The notes beneath the pieces are model-generated. The model did no database searches. It was not told the origin of the DNA and saw only the letters and a list, made by a program, of their open reading frames with translations. Made by a program: the position numbers and the translations under genes. From NCBI RefSeq assembly GCF_014075995.1, contig NZ_CP055153.1, positions 248,001-312,000 on the forward strand: 64,000 nt of DNA. Direction: 5' to 3'. The stretch comes from Adhaeribacter radiodurans. Lineage in GTDB: Bacteria > Bacteroidota > Bacteroidia > Cytophagales > Hymenobacteraceae. Of this stretch, positions 1-10,026 are shown one piece after another (position 1 is the first letter of the stretch; each line of letters opens with the position of its first letter).

Positions 1-1470
1 CACAATGTTCCGGGCAGCTTCAGCAACCGCAATAGCGCAACCTTCCTCGGGGTTGGCATTTACGTAGCGGCTGTTGCAGTCAACGGTAATAGCAATGGCT
101 TTATCAGAACCTTTTACTTTTACAATGGCGGCATCGCTAGGGGAATTAGTAGTCATGGTAGCAGTTCCTACCATAGAGTCGTATTGCTGCGATACCCAGC
201 GCCGGGAACAAATATTGGGGTGTTGTACTAAATATTCGGCTATTTGCTTTAATTCGGCCGGAGAAGTGGGTTCAGTTACCTGGTCAATCTTAAATTTTAA
301 AGTCTCTTGGAAGTAAGCAGGCTCACGGTATTCGCGATGATATACGGGTGCTCCACCGCCTAATACTAAATCTTCCGCAGGTACGTCGGCTACCAGCTCG
401 TCGTGCAAATAATAGCGTAAACGTTTGGTATCCGTTACTACGGCAATCTGGGCGCAGTATAAATCCCATTTATCACAAATCTGATAAATTAAGTCTTCGG
501 CTCCTTTTTCCATTACTACCAGCATGCGCTCCTGGCTTTCGGAAAGTAAAATCTCGAAAGGTTGCATATTGGCTTGGCGCGTGGGTACTTTATCGAGCCA
601 TACATCCATGCCGCTTTCGCCTTTGGCGCTCATTTCGGAAGTAGAACATGTAATACCTGCTGCTCCCATGTCCTGCATGCCCACTACTTTACCAGTTTGC
701 AGCACTTCTAAGGTAGCTTCCAGTAGTAATTTTTCCTGAAAAGGGTCACCAACTTGTACCGAAGGCAATTTATCGGCGGAGGCTTCACTAATATCTTCTG
801 AGGCAAAAGTTGCCCCGTGAATACCATCTTTGCCCGTAGCAGAACCAATAATAAATACCGGATTACCTACTCCGTGCGCTGTAGCCGAAGCTGTTTGTCC
901 TACTTCCACAATTCCCGCCGAAAAAGCGTTAACCAATGGATTCACGTTGTAGCAATCATCAAAAAATAATTCGCCACCCACAGTTGGTATACCGAAAGCG
1001 TTACCATAATCGCCAATACCTTTTACTACACCACGCAGCAGTCGTTTGGTTTTATCACTAGCCAAATTACCGAAGCGCAAAGAGTTGAGTTGGGCAATAG
1101 GCCGGGCACCCATCGTAAAAATATCCCGGTTAATACCCCCAACTCCGGTAGCAGCACCTTGGTAAGGTTCAATGGCCGAAGGGTGATTATGCGATTCTAT
1201 TTTAAAGGAACAGGCTAAGCCGCCTCCGATATCCACCAAGCCGGCGTTTTCTTCGCCCGCTTTTGCTAGCATGTGCGGCGAATCTTTGGGCAAAGTTTTT
1301 AGCCAAACAATCGAATTTTTATAAGAGCAGTGTTCCGACCACATTACCGAAAAAACACTTAGTTCGGTGAAGTTGGGGACACGGCCCAGAATATCTTGAA
1401 TTTTTTGGAATTCTTCAGGTAGCAAACCCAGCTTTTTAGCAGTTTCTACGGTTGGGAGTTGTTGTTCCAC
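1..1470 (-). CDS. purL: Phosphoribosylformylglycinamidine synthase, PurL subunit (3' part missing)
   Basis: Converts FGAR, ATP and glutamine to FGAM in de novo purine synthesis. Reading the minus strand from a GTG at 1470 gives an uninterrupted frame to the left edge, about 490 of the usual ~740 residues. The N-terminus shows the family signature FTELSVFSVMWSEHCSYKNS, followed by KIESHNHPSAIEPYQGAATG and GGINRDIFTMGARPIAQLNS, which are the ATP/Mg-binding and central-loop motifs of small-type PurL. No in-frame ATG lies between the GTG and the intergenic region, so GTG is the best start. The gene is divergent from atpD. purK and purE lie 23 kb away, so purine genes are scattered here. Family assignment is very secure; only the C-terminal third is unseen. 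Confidence 0.95.
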   Translation of the reverse strand, partial: MEQQLPTVETAKKLGLLPEEFQKIQDILGRVPNFTELSVFSVMWSEHCSYKNSIVWLKTLPKDSPHMLAKAGEENAGLVDIGGGLACSFKIESHNHPSAIEPYQGAATGVGGINRDIFTMGARPIAQLNSLRFGNLASDKTKRLLRGVVKGIGDYGNAFGIPTVGGELFFDDCYNVNPLVNAFSAGIVEVGQTASATAHGVGNPVFIIGSATGKDGIHGATFASEDISEASADKLPSVQVGDPFQEKLLLEATLEVLQTGKVVGMQDMGAAGITCSTSEMSAKGESGMDVWLDKVPTRQANMQPFEILLSESQERMLVVMEKGAEDLIYQICDKWDLYCAQIAVVTDTKRLRYYLHDELVADVPAEDLVLGGGAPVYHREYREPAYFQETLKFKIDQVTEPTSPAELKQIAEYLVQHPNICSRRWVSQQYDSMVGTATMTTNSPSDAAIVKVKGSDKAIAITVDCNSRYVNANPEEGCAIAVAEAARNIV

Positions 1471-3422
<1,952 letters not shown>

Positions 3423-3429
3423 TTAATTT

Positions 3430-3506
3430 AGTTAAGAGTTAAAAGTTTAAGGTTATGAGTGAAAACTCGGGATAACTTTAAACTTTTAACTTTAAACGCA
3501 TAACTT
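3430..3506. repeat. Inverted heptamer array between atpD and atpC
   Basis: Right arm 3472-3506 is five in-phase 7-nt units built on TAAACTT/ATAACTT. Left arm 3430-3464 is five in-phase units of the complementary kind (AGTTAAG, AGTTTAA, GGTTATG). The arms pair over more than 20 bp with a short loop. The structure sits inside a presumed two-gene transcript, so it could set the atpD:atpC ratio by partial termination or processing (inference). Confidence 0.8.
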
Positions 3507-3512
3507 GAAAAA

Positions 3513-3758
3513 ATGTATTTAGAGATTATTACTCCTGATAAAAAAGTATTTGAAGGCGAAGTAGCGGGGGCGAAGTTTCCGGGTACCCAGGGTTCATTTG
3601 AAGTGTTAAATAACCACGCACCTATTATTAGCACCTTGGAGAACGGTGAGATTCGGATTACTACACCTACTGGTCAACAATTCTTTCAGGTGGATGGTGG
3701 AGTGGTAGAGGTGCTAAATAATAAAATTATAGTGCTAGCCGAATCCATTTCTGCATAA
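3513..3758 (+). CDS. atpC: F-type ATP synthase subunit epsilon (short form)
   Basis: Central-stalk subunit coupling gamma rotation to the c-ring. 81 residues, against about 135 in E. coli. The N-terminal beta-sandwich is complete (EIITPDKKVFEGEVAGAKFPG, NHAPIISTLENGEIRI) but the C-terminal two-helix domain, which in many bacteria inhibits ATP hydrolysis, is absent. This short form is common in Bacteroidota. It ends immediately before a strong terminator, closing the atpDC transcript. Confidence 0.95.
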   Translation: MYLEIITPDKKVFEGEVAGAKFPGTQGSFEVLNNHAPIISTLENGEIRITTPTGQQFFQVDGGVVEVLNNKIIVLAESISA

Positions 3759-3777
3759 ATAAGACCCAAGCACAAGT

Positions 3778-3820
3778 AAAATAAAGAACCTCATTCCAAA
3801 AGGATGAGGTTCTTTATTTT
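3778..3820 (+). terminator. atpC intrinsic terminator
   Basis: 17-bp stem of 3778-3794 with 3804-3820 and a 9-nt loop. The right arm ends in a T-rich run. The mirrored A-run means it could also act leftward. Confidence 0.85.
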
Positions 3821-4392
3821 ATAGCACTATAAAATTAGTTAGAGTTTAAATGAAATGCTTGTTTTAAATATATCGGGACTATACTTATACCAACAAAGTA
3901 AAAATTAGCCGGTTTATTTAACTAAGATGGATTATATAAATTAATGTATCATCAAATACTTAAACTTAAAAGTTATTCTCACTCGCCTGAACATACTTGC
4001 CTACTTAAGAGGAGATATATCCAGCAGGTTTTATAAACAAGATTGTCTGAAACCTAAATTAGGGAGGAGGAAAACTTTTAATCCATTTTGGAAGAAGCTA
4101 ACCAGCAGAAAAGAGAAACTTATAAAAACTAATTCGAGTTAATCCCTACTTCAACCAAGAAACTATTTTTTGACACTGCTCTAGCAGGCGCTGCGAACTA
4201 ATTAAATCTTTGCAGGAGAACGAACAAGAGAAGGGCATTGATGATGGCATTAGCCGGAATCTAGCTGGAAGGCAACCTTGTTTTGAGAACTTGTCGGGGT
4301 TGCTTATTCTTATAAGAGGTAATGAGGGCAATAAGGTATAACTTATAAAAGTAGTAAAGATTAGTCTTCAATCCTGGTTTAAACAGATTTTA
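3821..4392. other. Gene-free region between atpC and rplS
   Basis: About 570 nt between two terminators with no convincing gene. A plus-strand frame from about 4177 to 4341 reads some 54 codons without stop, but it follows a TGA and matches no family I recognise. It may be a remnant or chance. Confidence 0.45.
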
Positions 4393-4393
4393 A

Positions 4394-4435
4394 AACAAAA
4401 AAGCTCTGGTTCTTAAGAACCAGAGCTTTTTTGTT
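4394..4435. terminator. Bidirectional terminator, rplS 3' side
   Basis: Perfect 21-bp palindrome centred on 4414/4415, with GCTCTGGTTCTT-type arms flanked by A and T runs on both sides. It lies 50 nt beyond the rplS stop codon. Confidence 0.85.
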
Positions 4436-4484
4436 TATATAACAATTTAAGTACTTATCTAATCTGAAGATAAAAAAGTCTTAA

Positions 4485-4850
4485 TTAAGCAGTTTTAAAA
4501 CGACGCTCTTTGATTCTGGAAGCTTTACCAGAAAGACCACGCAGATAATATAAACGGGCTCTTCTTACTTTACCCCGACGAATAACTTCAATCTTTTCGA
4601 TGTTAGGGGATAATAATGGGAAAATACGCTCCAAACCAATTTGGTTAGATACCTTACGCACTGTAAAAGTTTCGCCGTTTGAATTTGGGTTTTTACGCTG
4701 AATAACTACTCCTTGAAACTGCTGAATCCGCTCTTTGTTACCTTCCCGGATTTTTACGTGGATATTAATGGTATCACCAGCCGCGAAATCAGGAATACCT
4801 GCCCGCTTTTCGTTGTATTCTTGTTGAATGAGGTCTAATAATTGGCTCAT
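4485..4850 (-). CDS. rplS: 50S ribosomal protein L19
   Basis: Structural protein at the 30S-50S interface. 121 residues, typical length, with the conserved [20 protein letters not shown] block, [21 protein letters not shown], and the basic C-terminus around [20 protein letters not shown]. It lies 225 nt below trmD and has its own -7 element (4894-4901), so it is probably transcribed separately from rpsP-rimM-trmD as well as by read-through. Confidence 0.97.
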   Translation of the reverse strand: MSQLLDLIQQEYNEKRAGIPDFAAGDTINIHVKIREGNKERIQQFQGVVIQRKNPNSNGETFTVRKVSNQIGLERIFPLLSPNIEKIEVIRRGKVRRARLYYLRGLSGKASRIKERRFKTA

Positions 4851-4893
4851 GGCTCTTATAATGGATTATATCGTATCTTCAAAATTCGGACTG

Positions 4894-4901
4894 CAAAGAT
4901 A
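4894..4901 (-). promoter_or_regulatory. -7 promoter element of rplS
   Basis: TATCTTTG on the minus strand matches TAnnTTTG; the leader would be about 38 nt. No clear TTTG is seen 19-21 nt upstream. Confidence 0.6.
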
Positions 4902-4942
4902 GAGAAATTTTCAGATAAAAACAGTTATGATGTATTTTTTAA

Positions 4943-5010
4943 TTGATAATCAGTAATCAACAGCTAACAAACTACAAATAAAAGGTATAAGGATTAAATA
5001 ATTATCAATT
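4943..5010. repeat. Degenerate heptamer array between trmD and rplS
   Basis: 4943-4977 reads as five 7-nt units (TTGATAA, TCAGTAA, TCAACAG, CTAACAA, ACTACAA). AATTGATAAT at 4941-4950 is exactly inverted as ATTATCAATT at 5001-5010, so the ends can pair. More degenerate than the other arrays. Confidence 0.55.
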
Positions 5011-5075
5011 AGAAAGTACTATTGATGCCCACTTTTACTTTTCGTTTCTGAAGAACTGAAACTATAGCTAATTGC

Positions 5076-5750
5076 CTAATTTAGTAAATCTGGACGACGT
5101 TGTTGAGTACGGGCAACGGCTTGCTCAAAGCGCCATTGGTCAATTTTAGGCGTATCTCCTGATAGTAAAATACTTGGTACAGCCCACCCATTATAATCAG
5201 CCGGACGAGTATAAACCGGAGGGGCAAGTAAACCATCCTGAAAAGAATCAGTTAAAGCAGAAGATTCATCGTTTAAAACGCCGGGCAAAATCCGAATGAT
5301 GGCATCTGTTAAAACCGCCGCTCCCAACTCACCACCCGAAAGTACATAGTCTCCAATACTAATTTCGTGCGTTACAAAGTGCTCACGCACTCGTTCATCC
5401 ACGCCTTTGTAATGGCCACATAAAATGATAACGTTTTGCAGCAAGGAAAATCTATTTACCGTATTCTGGTTCAGCGTTACTCCATCAGGAGTCATGTAGA
5501 TAACGGCATCGTAGGAGCGCTGGGCTTTTAGTTGATCTAAGCACTTTGCAATGGGTTCAATCATCATAACCATGCCGGCTCCTCCGCCAAATGCATAATC
5601 ATCAATCTGGCCGTGTTTATTAATGGCAAATTGGCGTAAATCATGCACATGCACTTCAACTAAACCCTTTTGCTGAGCACGTTTTAAAATAGAGTGATTG
5701 AACGGGCTTTCCAGTAAATCGGGCTGGCAACTTATAATATCAAATCGCAT
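5076..5750 (-). CDS. trmD: tRNA (guanine-37-N1)-methyltransferase
   Basis: Methylates G37 of tRNAs reading CNN codons, preventing +1 frameshifting. 224 residues. SPOUT trefoil-knot motifs are present: [27 protein letters not shown], and [20 protein letters not shown], with the SAM-binding glycine-rich loop. The start overlaps the end of rimM by 11 nt, which indicates translational coupling in the rpsP-rimM-trmD operon. Confidence 0.96.
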   Translation of the reverse strand: MRFDIISCQPDLLESPFNHSILKRAQQKGLVEVHVHDLRQFAINKHGQIDDYAFGGGAGMVMMIEPIAKCLDQLKAQRSYDAVIYMTPDGVTLNQNTVNRFSLLQNVIILCGHYKGVDERVREHFVTHEISIGDYVLSGGELGAAVLTDAIIRILPGVLNDESSALTDSFQDGLLAPPVYTRPADYNGWAVPSILLSGDTPKIDQWRFEQAVARTQQRRPDLLN

Positions 5751-6309
5751 CTTCGTCGCGTTCTTCCTCGGATGGATTACCAGGTTGAGTGTACACGTCT
5801 ACTAAACCTTCGGGCAGGTTCATGTATAACTTTTGTTCTGTTTTATCTGCCCGAATTATTAAATCTTCCTGCATGGGAATTAATACTTCCACACCTTTGT
5901 AGTCCATGGCTAGTAAATCCTGATGCGGTAACTCAAATAATTCTTTAATAACACCGAGTTCCCCTAAGGTTTCATCCACTATGGTATAGCCAATTAAATC
6001 ATGGTAGTAAAACTGATCTTCGTCGAGTTCCGGTAAAGAGTTGAGTGGGAGATACAACGATACGCCTTTTAATCTTTCGGCTTGCTCTATAGTATCCGTA
6101 TCTTCAAATTTAAGTAAAAAACGGCCTTTGGCTTGCGGGTCAATGGACTGAATAAAAAAAGGAACCAGTTTTCCGTTGATAAGCAGGAAAACTGATTCCA
6201 ATTCTTCGTAATCTTCCGGGTAATCTACATCAAAAAATGCAATTACCTGTCCTTTGATACCATGCGTCCGGAGGATGTAACCTAATTGGTAACAGGCATC
6301 AATGTTCAT
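5740..6309 (-). CDS. rimM: 16S rRNA processing protein RimM
   Basis: Ribosome-maturation factor that binds S19 during assembly of the 30S head. 189 residues. N-terminal RimM barrel ([20 protein letters not shown], residues about 6-25) and C-terminal PRC-type barrel ([20 protein letters not shown], then [20 protein letters not shown]). A short acidic tail ([11 protein letters not shown]) overlaps trmD. It starts 12 nt after rpsP, so the genes are co-transcribed. Confidence 0.95.
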   Translation of the reverse strand: MNIDACYQLGYILRTHGIKGQVIAFFDVDYPEDYEELESVFLLINGKLVPFFIQSIDPQAKGRFLLKFEDTDTIEQAERLKGVSLYLPLNSLPELDEDQFYYHDLIGYTIVDETLGELGVIKELFELPHQDLLAMDYKGVEVLIPMQEDLIIRADKTEQKLYMNLPEGLVDVYTQPGNPSEEERDEDAI

Positions 6310-6321
6310 GGTAAAAAATAA

Positions 6322-6855
6322 TTAAGCTTGTTCTTCTGCCGCAGGAGCTTCAGTTGCATCTTCAGCCGGGGCAGCTGGTTCTGCTGCTTTTGCAGCATCG
6401 GCAGCCCGTTTGCGAAGAGCTTCAGCCCGAGCTTCGTTAATTTTACGCTCGTTCTCTAAAGCAGTTTTAGCAGCATCTGATTTCTTCTGGCTCAAAGTAT
6501 CGCGTTTACCTTGGATTTTCGCTTCTTTCTCGTCTTTCCAGGTTTGGAATTTAGAATCAGCTTGTTCTTGAGTTATAGCGCCTTTGGCAACACCAATTTG
6601 TAAATGCTTTTTGAACAGTATTCCTGTATACGATAACATTGCTTTTACCGTATCTGTAGGTTGTGCACCATCCATTACCCACTTAAAAGCCTTATCCTGA
6701 TCGAAATTAATCGATGCTGGGTTCGTATTGGGGTTGTAAGTACCTAACTTCTCAATAAATTTACCATCACGTGGTGCTCTTGAGTCTGCTACAACAATAT
6801 CGTACATTGCAGCTTTTTTGCGGCCTCTGCGGGCCAGTCTGATTTTAACAGGCAT
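6322..6855 (-). CDS. rpsP: 30S ribosomal protein S16 with C-terminal extension
   Basis: Early-assembly protein of the small subunit. Residues 1 to about 80 are canonical S16 (MPVKIRLARRGRKKAAMYDI, RDGKFIEKLGTYNPNT). The protein then continues for about 95 residues, against a usual total of 80-90, in a charged helical segment ending in an Ala/Glu/Pro-rich tail (AAEPAAPAEDATEAPAAEEQ). Extended S16 is widespread in Bacteroidota; the function of the tail is unknown to me. First gene of the rpsP-rimM-trmD operon. Confidence 0.96.
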   Translation of the reverse strand: MPVKIRLARRGRKKAAMYDIVVADSRAPRDGKFIEKLGTYNPNTNPASINFDQDKAFKWVMDGAQPTDTVKAMLSYTGILFKKHLQIGVAKGAITQEQADSKFQTWKDEKEAKIQGKRDTLSQKKSDAAKTALENERKINEARAEALRKRAADAAKAAEPAAPAEDATEAPAAEEQA

Positions 6856-6910
6856 ATTATAAAACTAACGTTTGTTAAGCGCCGGAACCCGTCCGGCTTT
6901 TTTGAGTTTG

Positions 6911-6918
6911 CAAAGATA
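6911..6918 (-). promoter_or_regulatory. -7 promoter element of the rpsP operon
   Basis: TATCTTTG on the minus strand, a full match to TAnnTTTG. Start near 6904 gives a leader of about 49 nt. A GC-rich hairpin (GCCGG pairing with CCGGC, about 6881-6897) lies close to the start site and could be a leader structure. Confidence 0.65.
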
Positions 6919-6975
6919 AGGAATATTTTTATGAAAGTGGAAAGAGTGTGTAATTATTGAAGCTTTTTGCCTTAA

Positions 6976-7704
6976 TTATAACCAGAAGTGATACACGTTC
7001 TCCCGGTTTTTAAGAATAAAACCACTTTTCTCGTAAAACCGGCAAGCCGCCTGGTTACGTCTTTGTGTAGATACGAGTACTTGTTGGCATCCATAGGAGT
7101 AGAATTTATGCAAAGCAATTTCCAGTAATTGTGTTCCAATACCCTGCCGGCGATTTTGTTCCTCTACCGCAAACAAGCCGATTTGACCTGTTTTATTTTT
7201 TTCGCTTAAAGTAATAAAGCCAATAATTACGTCCTCCAGCCGATACACTACAACCTCGCGGGCTACTTTATTATTAATTGAATTTTGAAGCCAAGCGGTA
7301 TATAACTTCTCAAACTCCTGATTTTTAAAATTAGGATCTAGATTAAATCGGGAATAGACGCCGCTTTGTAAGGCTAATTGCTGCAAATCGGTGGGTAGTA
7401 CTGCATTGGAGTAAGATTGAATAGCGGCGTTTGTGTTATTAATTACTAAATGATTAGTCGAAAGCTGAGTAGTGTAGGTTACTTTTTCATCTGCTAACCA
7501 ACCCCCAGCTTGTTCGGCAACAATATTTAATAAAGTATTATCTGGATCTACTGACCAATAAACGAGGCGAAAGCCCTGTTGTTTTAAGTTTAAGAGCAGC
7601 TTTTCTAAATGAGCCGGGCTCATACTGGAGGAGGTAATACGAGCGACTTTATAACCAAAAGTGAAAGTATCCCAAGGTAAATGCTCGTAAAGGTTTTCCA
7701 CCAT
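6976..7704 (-). CDS. GNAT N-acetyltransferase, WecD/RffC-like
   Basis: Probably acetylates the amino group of a dTDP-4-amino-4,6-dideoxy sugar with acetyl-CoA. 242 residues. The N-terminal half contains the LPWDTFTFGYKVARI segment typical of TDP-fucosamine acetyltransferases. The C-terminal GNAT fold carries the acetyl-CoA loop RRQGIGTQLL followed by AACRFYEKSGF. It overlaps the upstream GT2 gene by one base (TAATG). A WecE-like aminotransferase, which would make its substrate, lies divergently 1.1 kb away. The sugar-specific role is inferred from this pairing. Confidence 0.8.
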   Translation of the reverse strand: MVENLYEHLPWDTFTFGYKVARITSSSMSPAHLEKLLLNLKQQGFRLVYWSVDPDNTLLNIVAEQAGGWLADEKVTYTTQLSTNHLVINNTNAAIQSYSNAVLPTDLQQLALQSGVYSRFNLDPNFKNQEFEKLYTAWLQNSINNKVAREVVVYRLEDVIIGFITLSEKNKTGQIGLFAVEEQNRRQGIGTQLLEIALHKFYSYGCQQVLVSTQRRNQAACRFYEKSGFILKNRENVYHFWL

Positions 7705-8630
7705 TAAATAATGACAGCTTTAAAATTTACTTTCTTCTCAATCTGATAGCATGGTTTATTTCTTTTGTTTCCGAATGTTTTAAATAAGTTGAAACCAATT
7801 ATGCTCAGAAAAAAAACTGAGCCAAGTAAAAAGATACCCCATGTGTAGGTTGTAGCAATTGGGAAATGATTTTGGGCATAAAGATTTACTAAAACAAGTA
7901 AAATTCCGGTAAGAAGCATAACTGAAATATCTATTTGCAGCGGGTTATAGCCGTTGAAAAATAAAACTGAGGCTGCCAATTTTATATTTTTCCCGAAACT
8001 GTAAGAGCTTTCTCCGGCAGGACGTTTTTGATGTTCAATCTCCAGAATAGCGCTACGGAAACCAACCTTTTGAACCATCATTGGAAAGTAATAAGCTCGA
8101 TCGTTTTTCTGACAAATAGCAGTAATTACATCGCGATGGTATAGACCGAAGTTACCAATGCGGCTATCAAATGGCAGGTTGGTTAGAAAAGTTAATACCC
8201 GATTAAAAACTTGCGAAAAAAAAATTTTCAGCCGAGAATGCTTCTTGTTGTTACGTTGGGCTAACACAATTTTATAACCTTCTCGGGCTTTTAAAAGCAT
8301 TTGGGGAATTTCGAGTGGATTGTCCTGTAGGTCGCAGTCTAGTACTACCACCCATTGCCCGGTACTAAATTTTAAACCGGCGCTAATAGCCCGATGCTGA
8401 CCAAAATTCCGGCTCAATTTAATACCTTTTACCTGCGGCCAACGTTTTGCATTTTGTTCAATTTTACTCCAGCCAGCATCCGGGCTGCCATCATCTACTA
8501 AAATAATTTCATAAGAAGAGGTTAAAGTCCGGAGAACCTGACTAATATTGGCTACCAATAAATCTACTAATTCTGCTGCCCCGTAAACCGGGCTTACAAC
8601 AGAAATAAAGGGAGTATTGGGTTCTGACAT
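7704..8630 (-). CDS. Family 2 glycosyltransferase with two C-terminal membrane helices (DPM/GtrB-like)
   Basis: Likely transfers a sugar from a nucleotide donor to polyprenyl phosphate at the inner membrane. About 308 residues from the ATG at 8630. GT-A motifs: ISVVSPVYGAAELV, IILVDDGSPD, VVLDCDLQDNP (DxD) and SRNFGQHRAISAG. Two hydrophobic helices follow near the C-terminus, as in GtrB/ArnC-type enzymes. An upstream TTG at 8651 is in frame, but a -7 element (8649-8656) overlaps it, which favours 8630. A downstream GT-C transferase (10027) could use the lipid-linked product (inference). Confidence 0.85.
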   Translation of the reverse strand: MSEPNTPFISVVSPVYGAAELVDLLVANISQVLRTLTSSYEIILVDDGSPDAGWSKIEQNAKRWPQVKGIKLSRNFGQHRAISAGLKFSTGQWVVVLDCDLQDNPLEIPQMLLKAREGYKIVLAQRNNKKHSRLKIFFSQVFNRVLTFLTNLPFDSRIGNFGLYHRDVITAICQKNDRAYYFPMMVQKVGFRSAILEIEHQKRPAGESSYSFGKNIKLAASVLFFNGYNPLQIDISVMLLTGILLVLVNLYAQNHFPIATTYTWGIFLLGSVFFLSIIGFNLFKTFGNKRNKPCYQIEKKVNFKAVII

Positions 8631-8648
8631 GCACAAAACTTGTTTTAC

Positions 8649-8656
8649 CAAAATTA
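8649..8656 (-). promoter_or_regulatory. -7 promoter element of the GT2/WecD-like pair
   Basis: TAATTTTG on the minus strand fits TAnnTTTG. Start near 8643 places the first usable codon at ATG 8630, which decides the start of the GT2 gene. Confidence 0.55.
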
Positions 8657-8834
8657 GTTAAAATTAAGTATAGGAAAAATGGAAGAAGTAGTTACTGGTT
8701 TTTATTAAAATGTTTTTCAATGCTTCAGGAAGTATTTATTATATACGTACGGGCTATTTTACTAATTGAATAACGATAACGTTTATGTGCTATTTTATTA
8801 TTAATAGCCTCCTTCATTAAACCAATCTGTTCTT

Positions 8835-9995
8835 GTGCAGCAAAACCAAAAGTATATTGTTCCATTTAATAAGCCTTTTTTAACGGGTAAAGAAACAGAA
8901 TACATACAACAAGCAGTAGCATCAGGTAAAATATCCGGCAATGGAATGTTTACGCAACAGTGCCAGAAATTTTTTGAAAAGCGTTACGGCTTTAAGAAAA
9001 CGCTGCTAACTTCTTCTGGTACGGATGCCTTAGAAATGGCAGCTCTGCTCCTAAATATTCAACCCGGCGACGAAGTTATTGTGCCAGCTTACACTTTTGT
9101 TTCTACTGCTAATGCTTTTGTGTTGCGCGGAGCTAAAATTGTGTTTGCCGATAGCAGCCCTCAGCATCCTAACCTGGATGTTACTAAACTGGAAAGTTTG
9201 ATTACGCCGCGTACCAAAGTTATTGTACCGGTTCATTACGCAGGTATAGCTTGTGATATGCAGCAAATCATGAGCATTGCTAAAAAGCATAATTTGTTTG
9301 TAGTAGAAGATGCGGCGCATGCATTAGATAGTTTTTATAAGGAGCCCAATGGTTTAGAAAAACCTTTAGGTAGTTTGGGGCATTTGGCTGCTTTTAGTTT
9401 TCACGAAACAAAAAATATTATTGCGGGTGAAGGCGGAATGCTGGTTATCAATGATAGTCAGTTTATTCAGCGGGCCGAAATTATTTGGGAGAAAGGTACT
9501 AACCGGGCAGCCTTTTTCCGTGATGAAATTGATAAATACGAATGGGTAGATGTGGGATCTTCTTTTCTGCCTTCAGAGATTATGGCTGCTTTCTTGTGGG
9601 CCCAGCTGGAAAATTTGGAAGTAATTCAAACTCGCCGGAAAGCTATCTGGACCACCTATCATGATTCTTTAAAGGAACTTGGCCAGCAAAATAAGTTGCA
9701 ATTACCTGTAATTCCTGCGTCGGCTACTAACAATGGTTTTGGTTATTACGTGCTATGTCAAAATTTAGCTCAGAGAACAGATATAATTCATTATCTGGAG
9801 CAAAAAGGAGTACTGGCTGTTTTTCATTATTTAGCTTTGCATAAAAGCCCTTTTTACCATCAGAAGCACGATGGCCGGGAACTTTCATGCGCCGACCGAT
9901 ACACTGATACTCTTTTACGGTTACCTTTTTATTATGATTTGCGCGACGAAGAAATTCAATTTATCTGTTTTCAGATTAAGCAATTTTTAGCGTAA
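8835..9995 (+). CDS. dTDP-4-amino-4,6-dideoxygalactose transaminase (WecE/RffA-like)
   Basis: PLP enzyme of the DegT/DnrJ/EryC1/StrS family that aminates C4 of dTDP-4-keto-6-deoxyglucose using glutamate. 386 residues from a GTG start. Nearly all WecE landmarks are present: VPFNKPFLTGKE, SGKISGNGMFTQQCQ, LLTSSGTDALEMAALLLNIQ, VPVHYAGIACDM, the DAAH motif, and SFHETKNIIAGEGG with the PLP lysine. No gene for making dTDP-4-keto-6-deoxyglucose (RmlAB) is nearby. Divergent from the GT2/WecD-like pair. Confidence 0.9.
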   Translation: MQQNQKYIVPFNKPFLTGKETEYIQQAVASGKISGNGMFTQQCQKFFEKRYGFKKTLLTSSGTDALEMAALLLNIQPGDEVIVPAYTFVSTANAFVLRGAKIVFADSSPQHPNLDVTKLESLITPRTKVIVPVHYAGIACDMQQIMSIAKKHNLFVVEDAAHALDSFYKEPNGLEKPLGSLGHLAAFSFHETKNIIAGEGGMLVINDSQFIQRAEIIWEKGTNRAAFFRDEIDKYEWVDVGSSFLPSEIMAAFLWAQLENLEVIQTRRKAIWTTYHDSLKELGQQNKLQLPVIPASATNNGFGYYVLCQNLAQRTDIIHYLEQKGVLAVFHYLALHKSPFYHQKHDGRELSCADRYTDTLLRLPFYYDLRDEEIQFICFQIKQFLA

Positions 9996-10026
9996 GATCT
10001 CAATTCTTTAGAAAAATGTTAAAATA

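Noticed and set aside
4146-4341. Short open frames on both strands between atpC and rplS
   Set aside because: Neither reads as a known protein; the plus-strand frame has an immediate upstream stop and no start.
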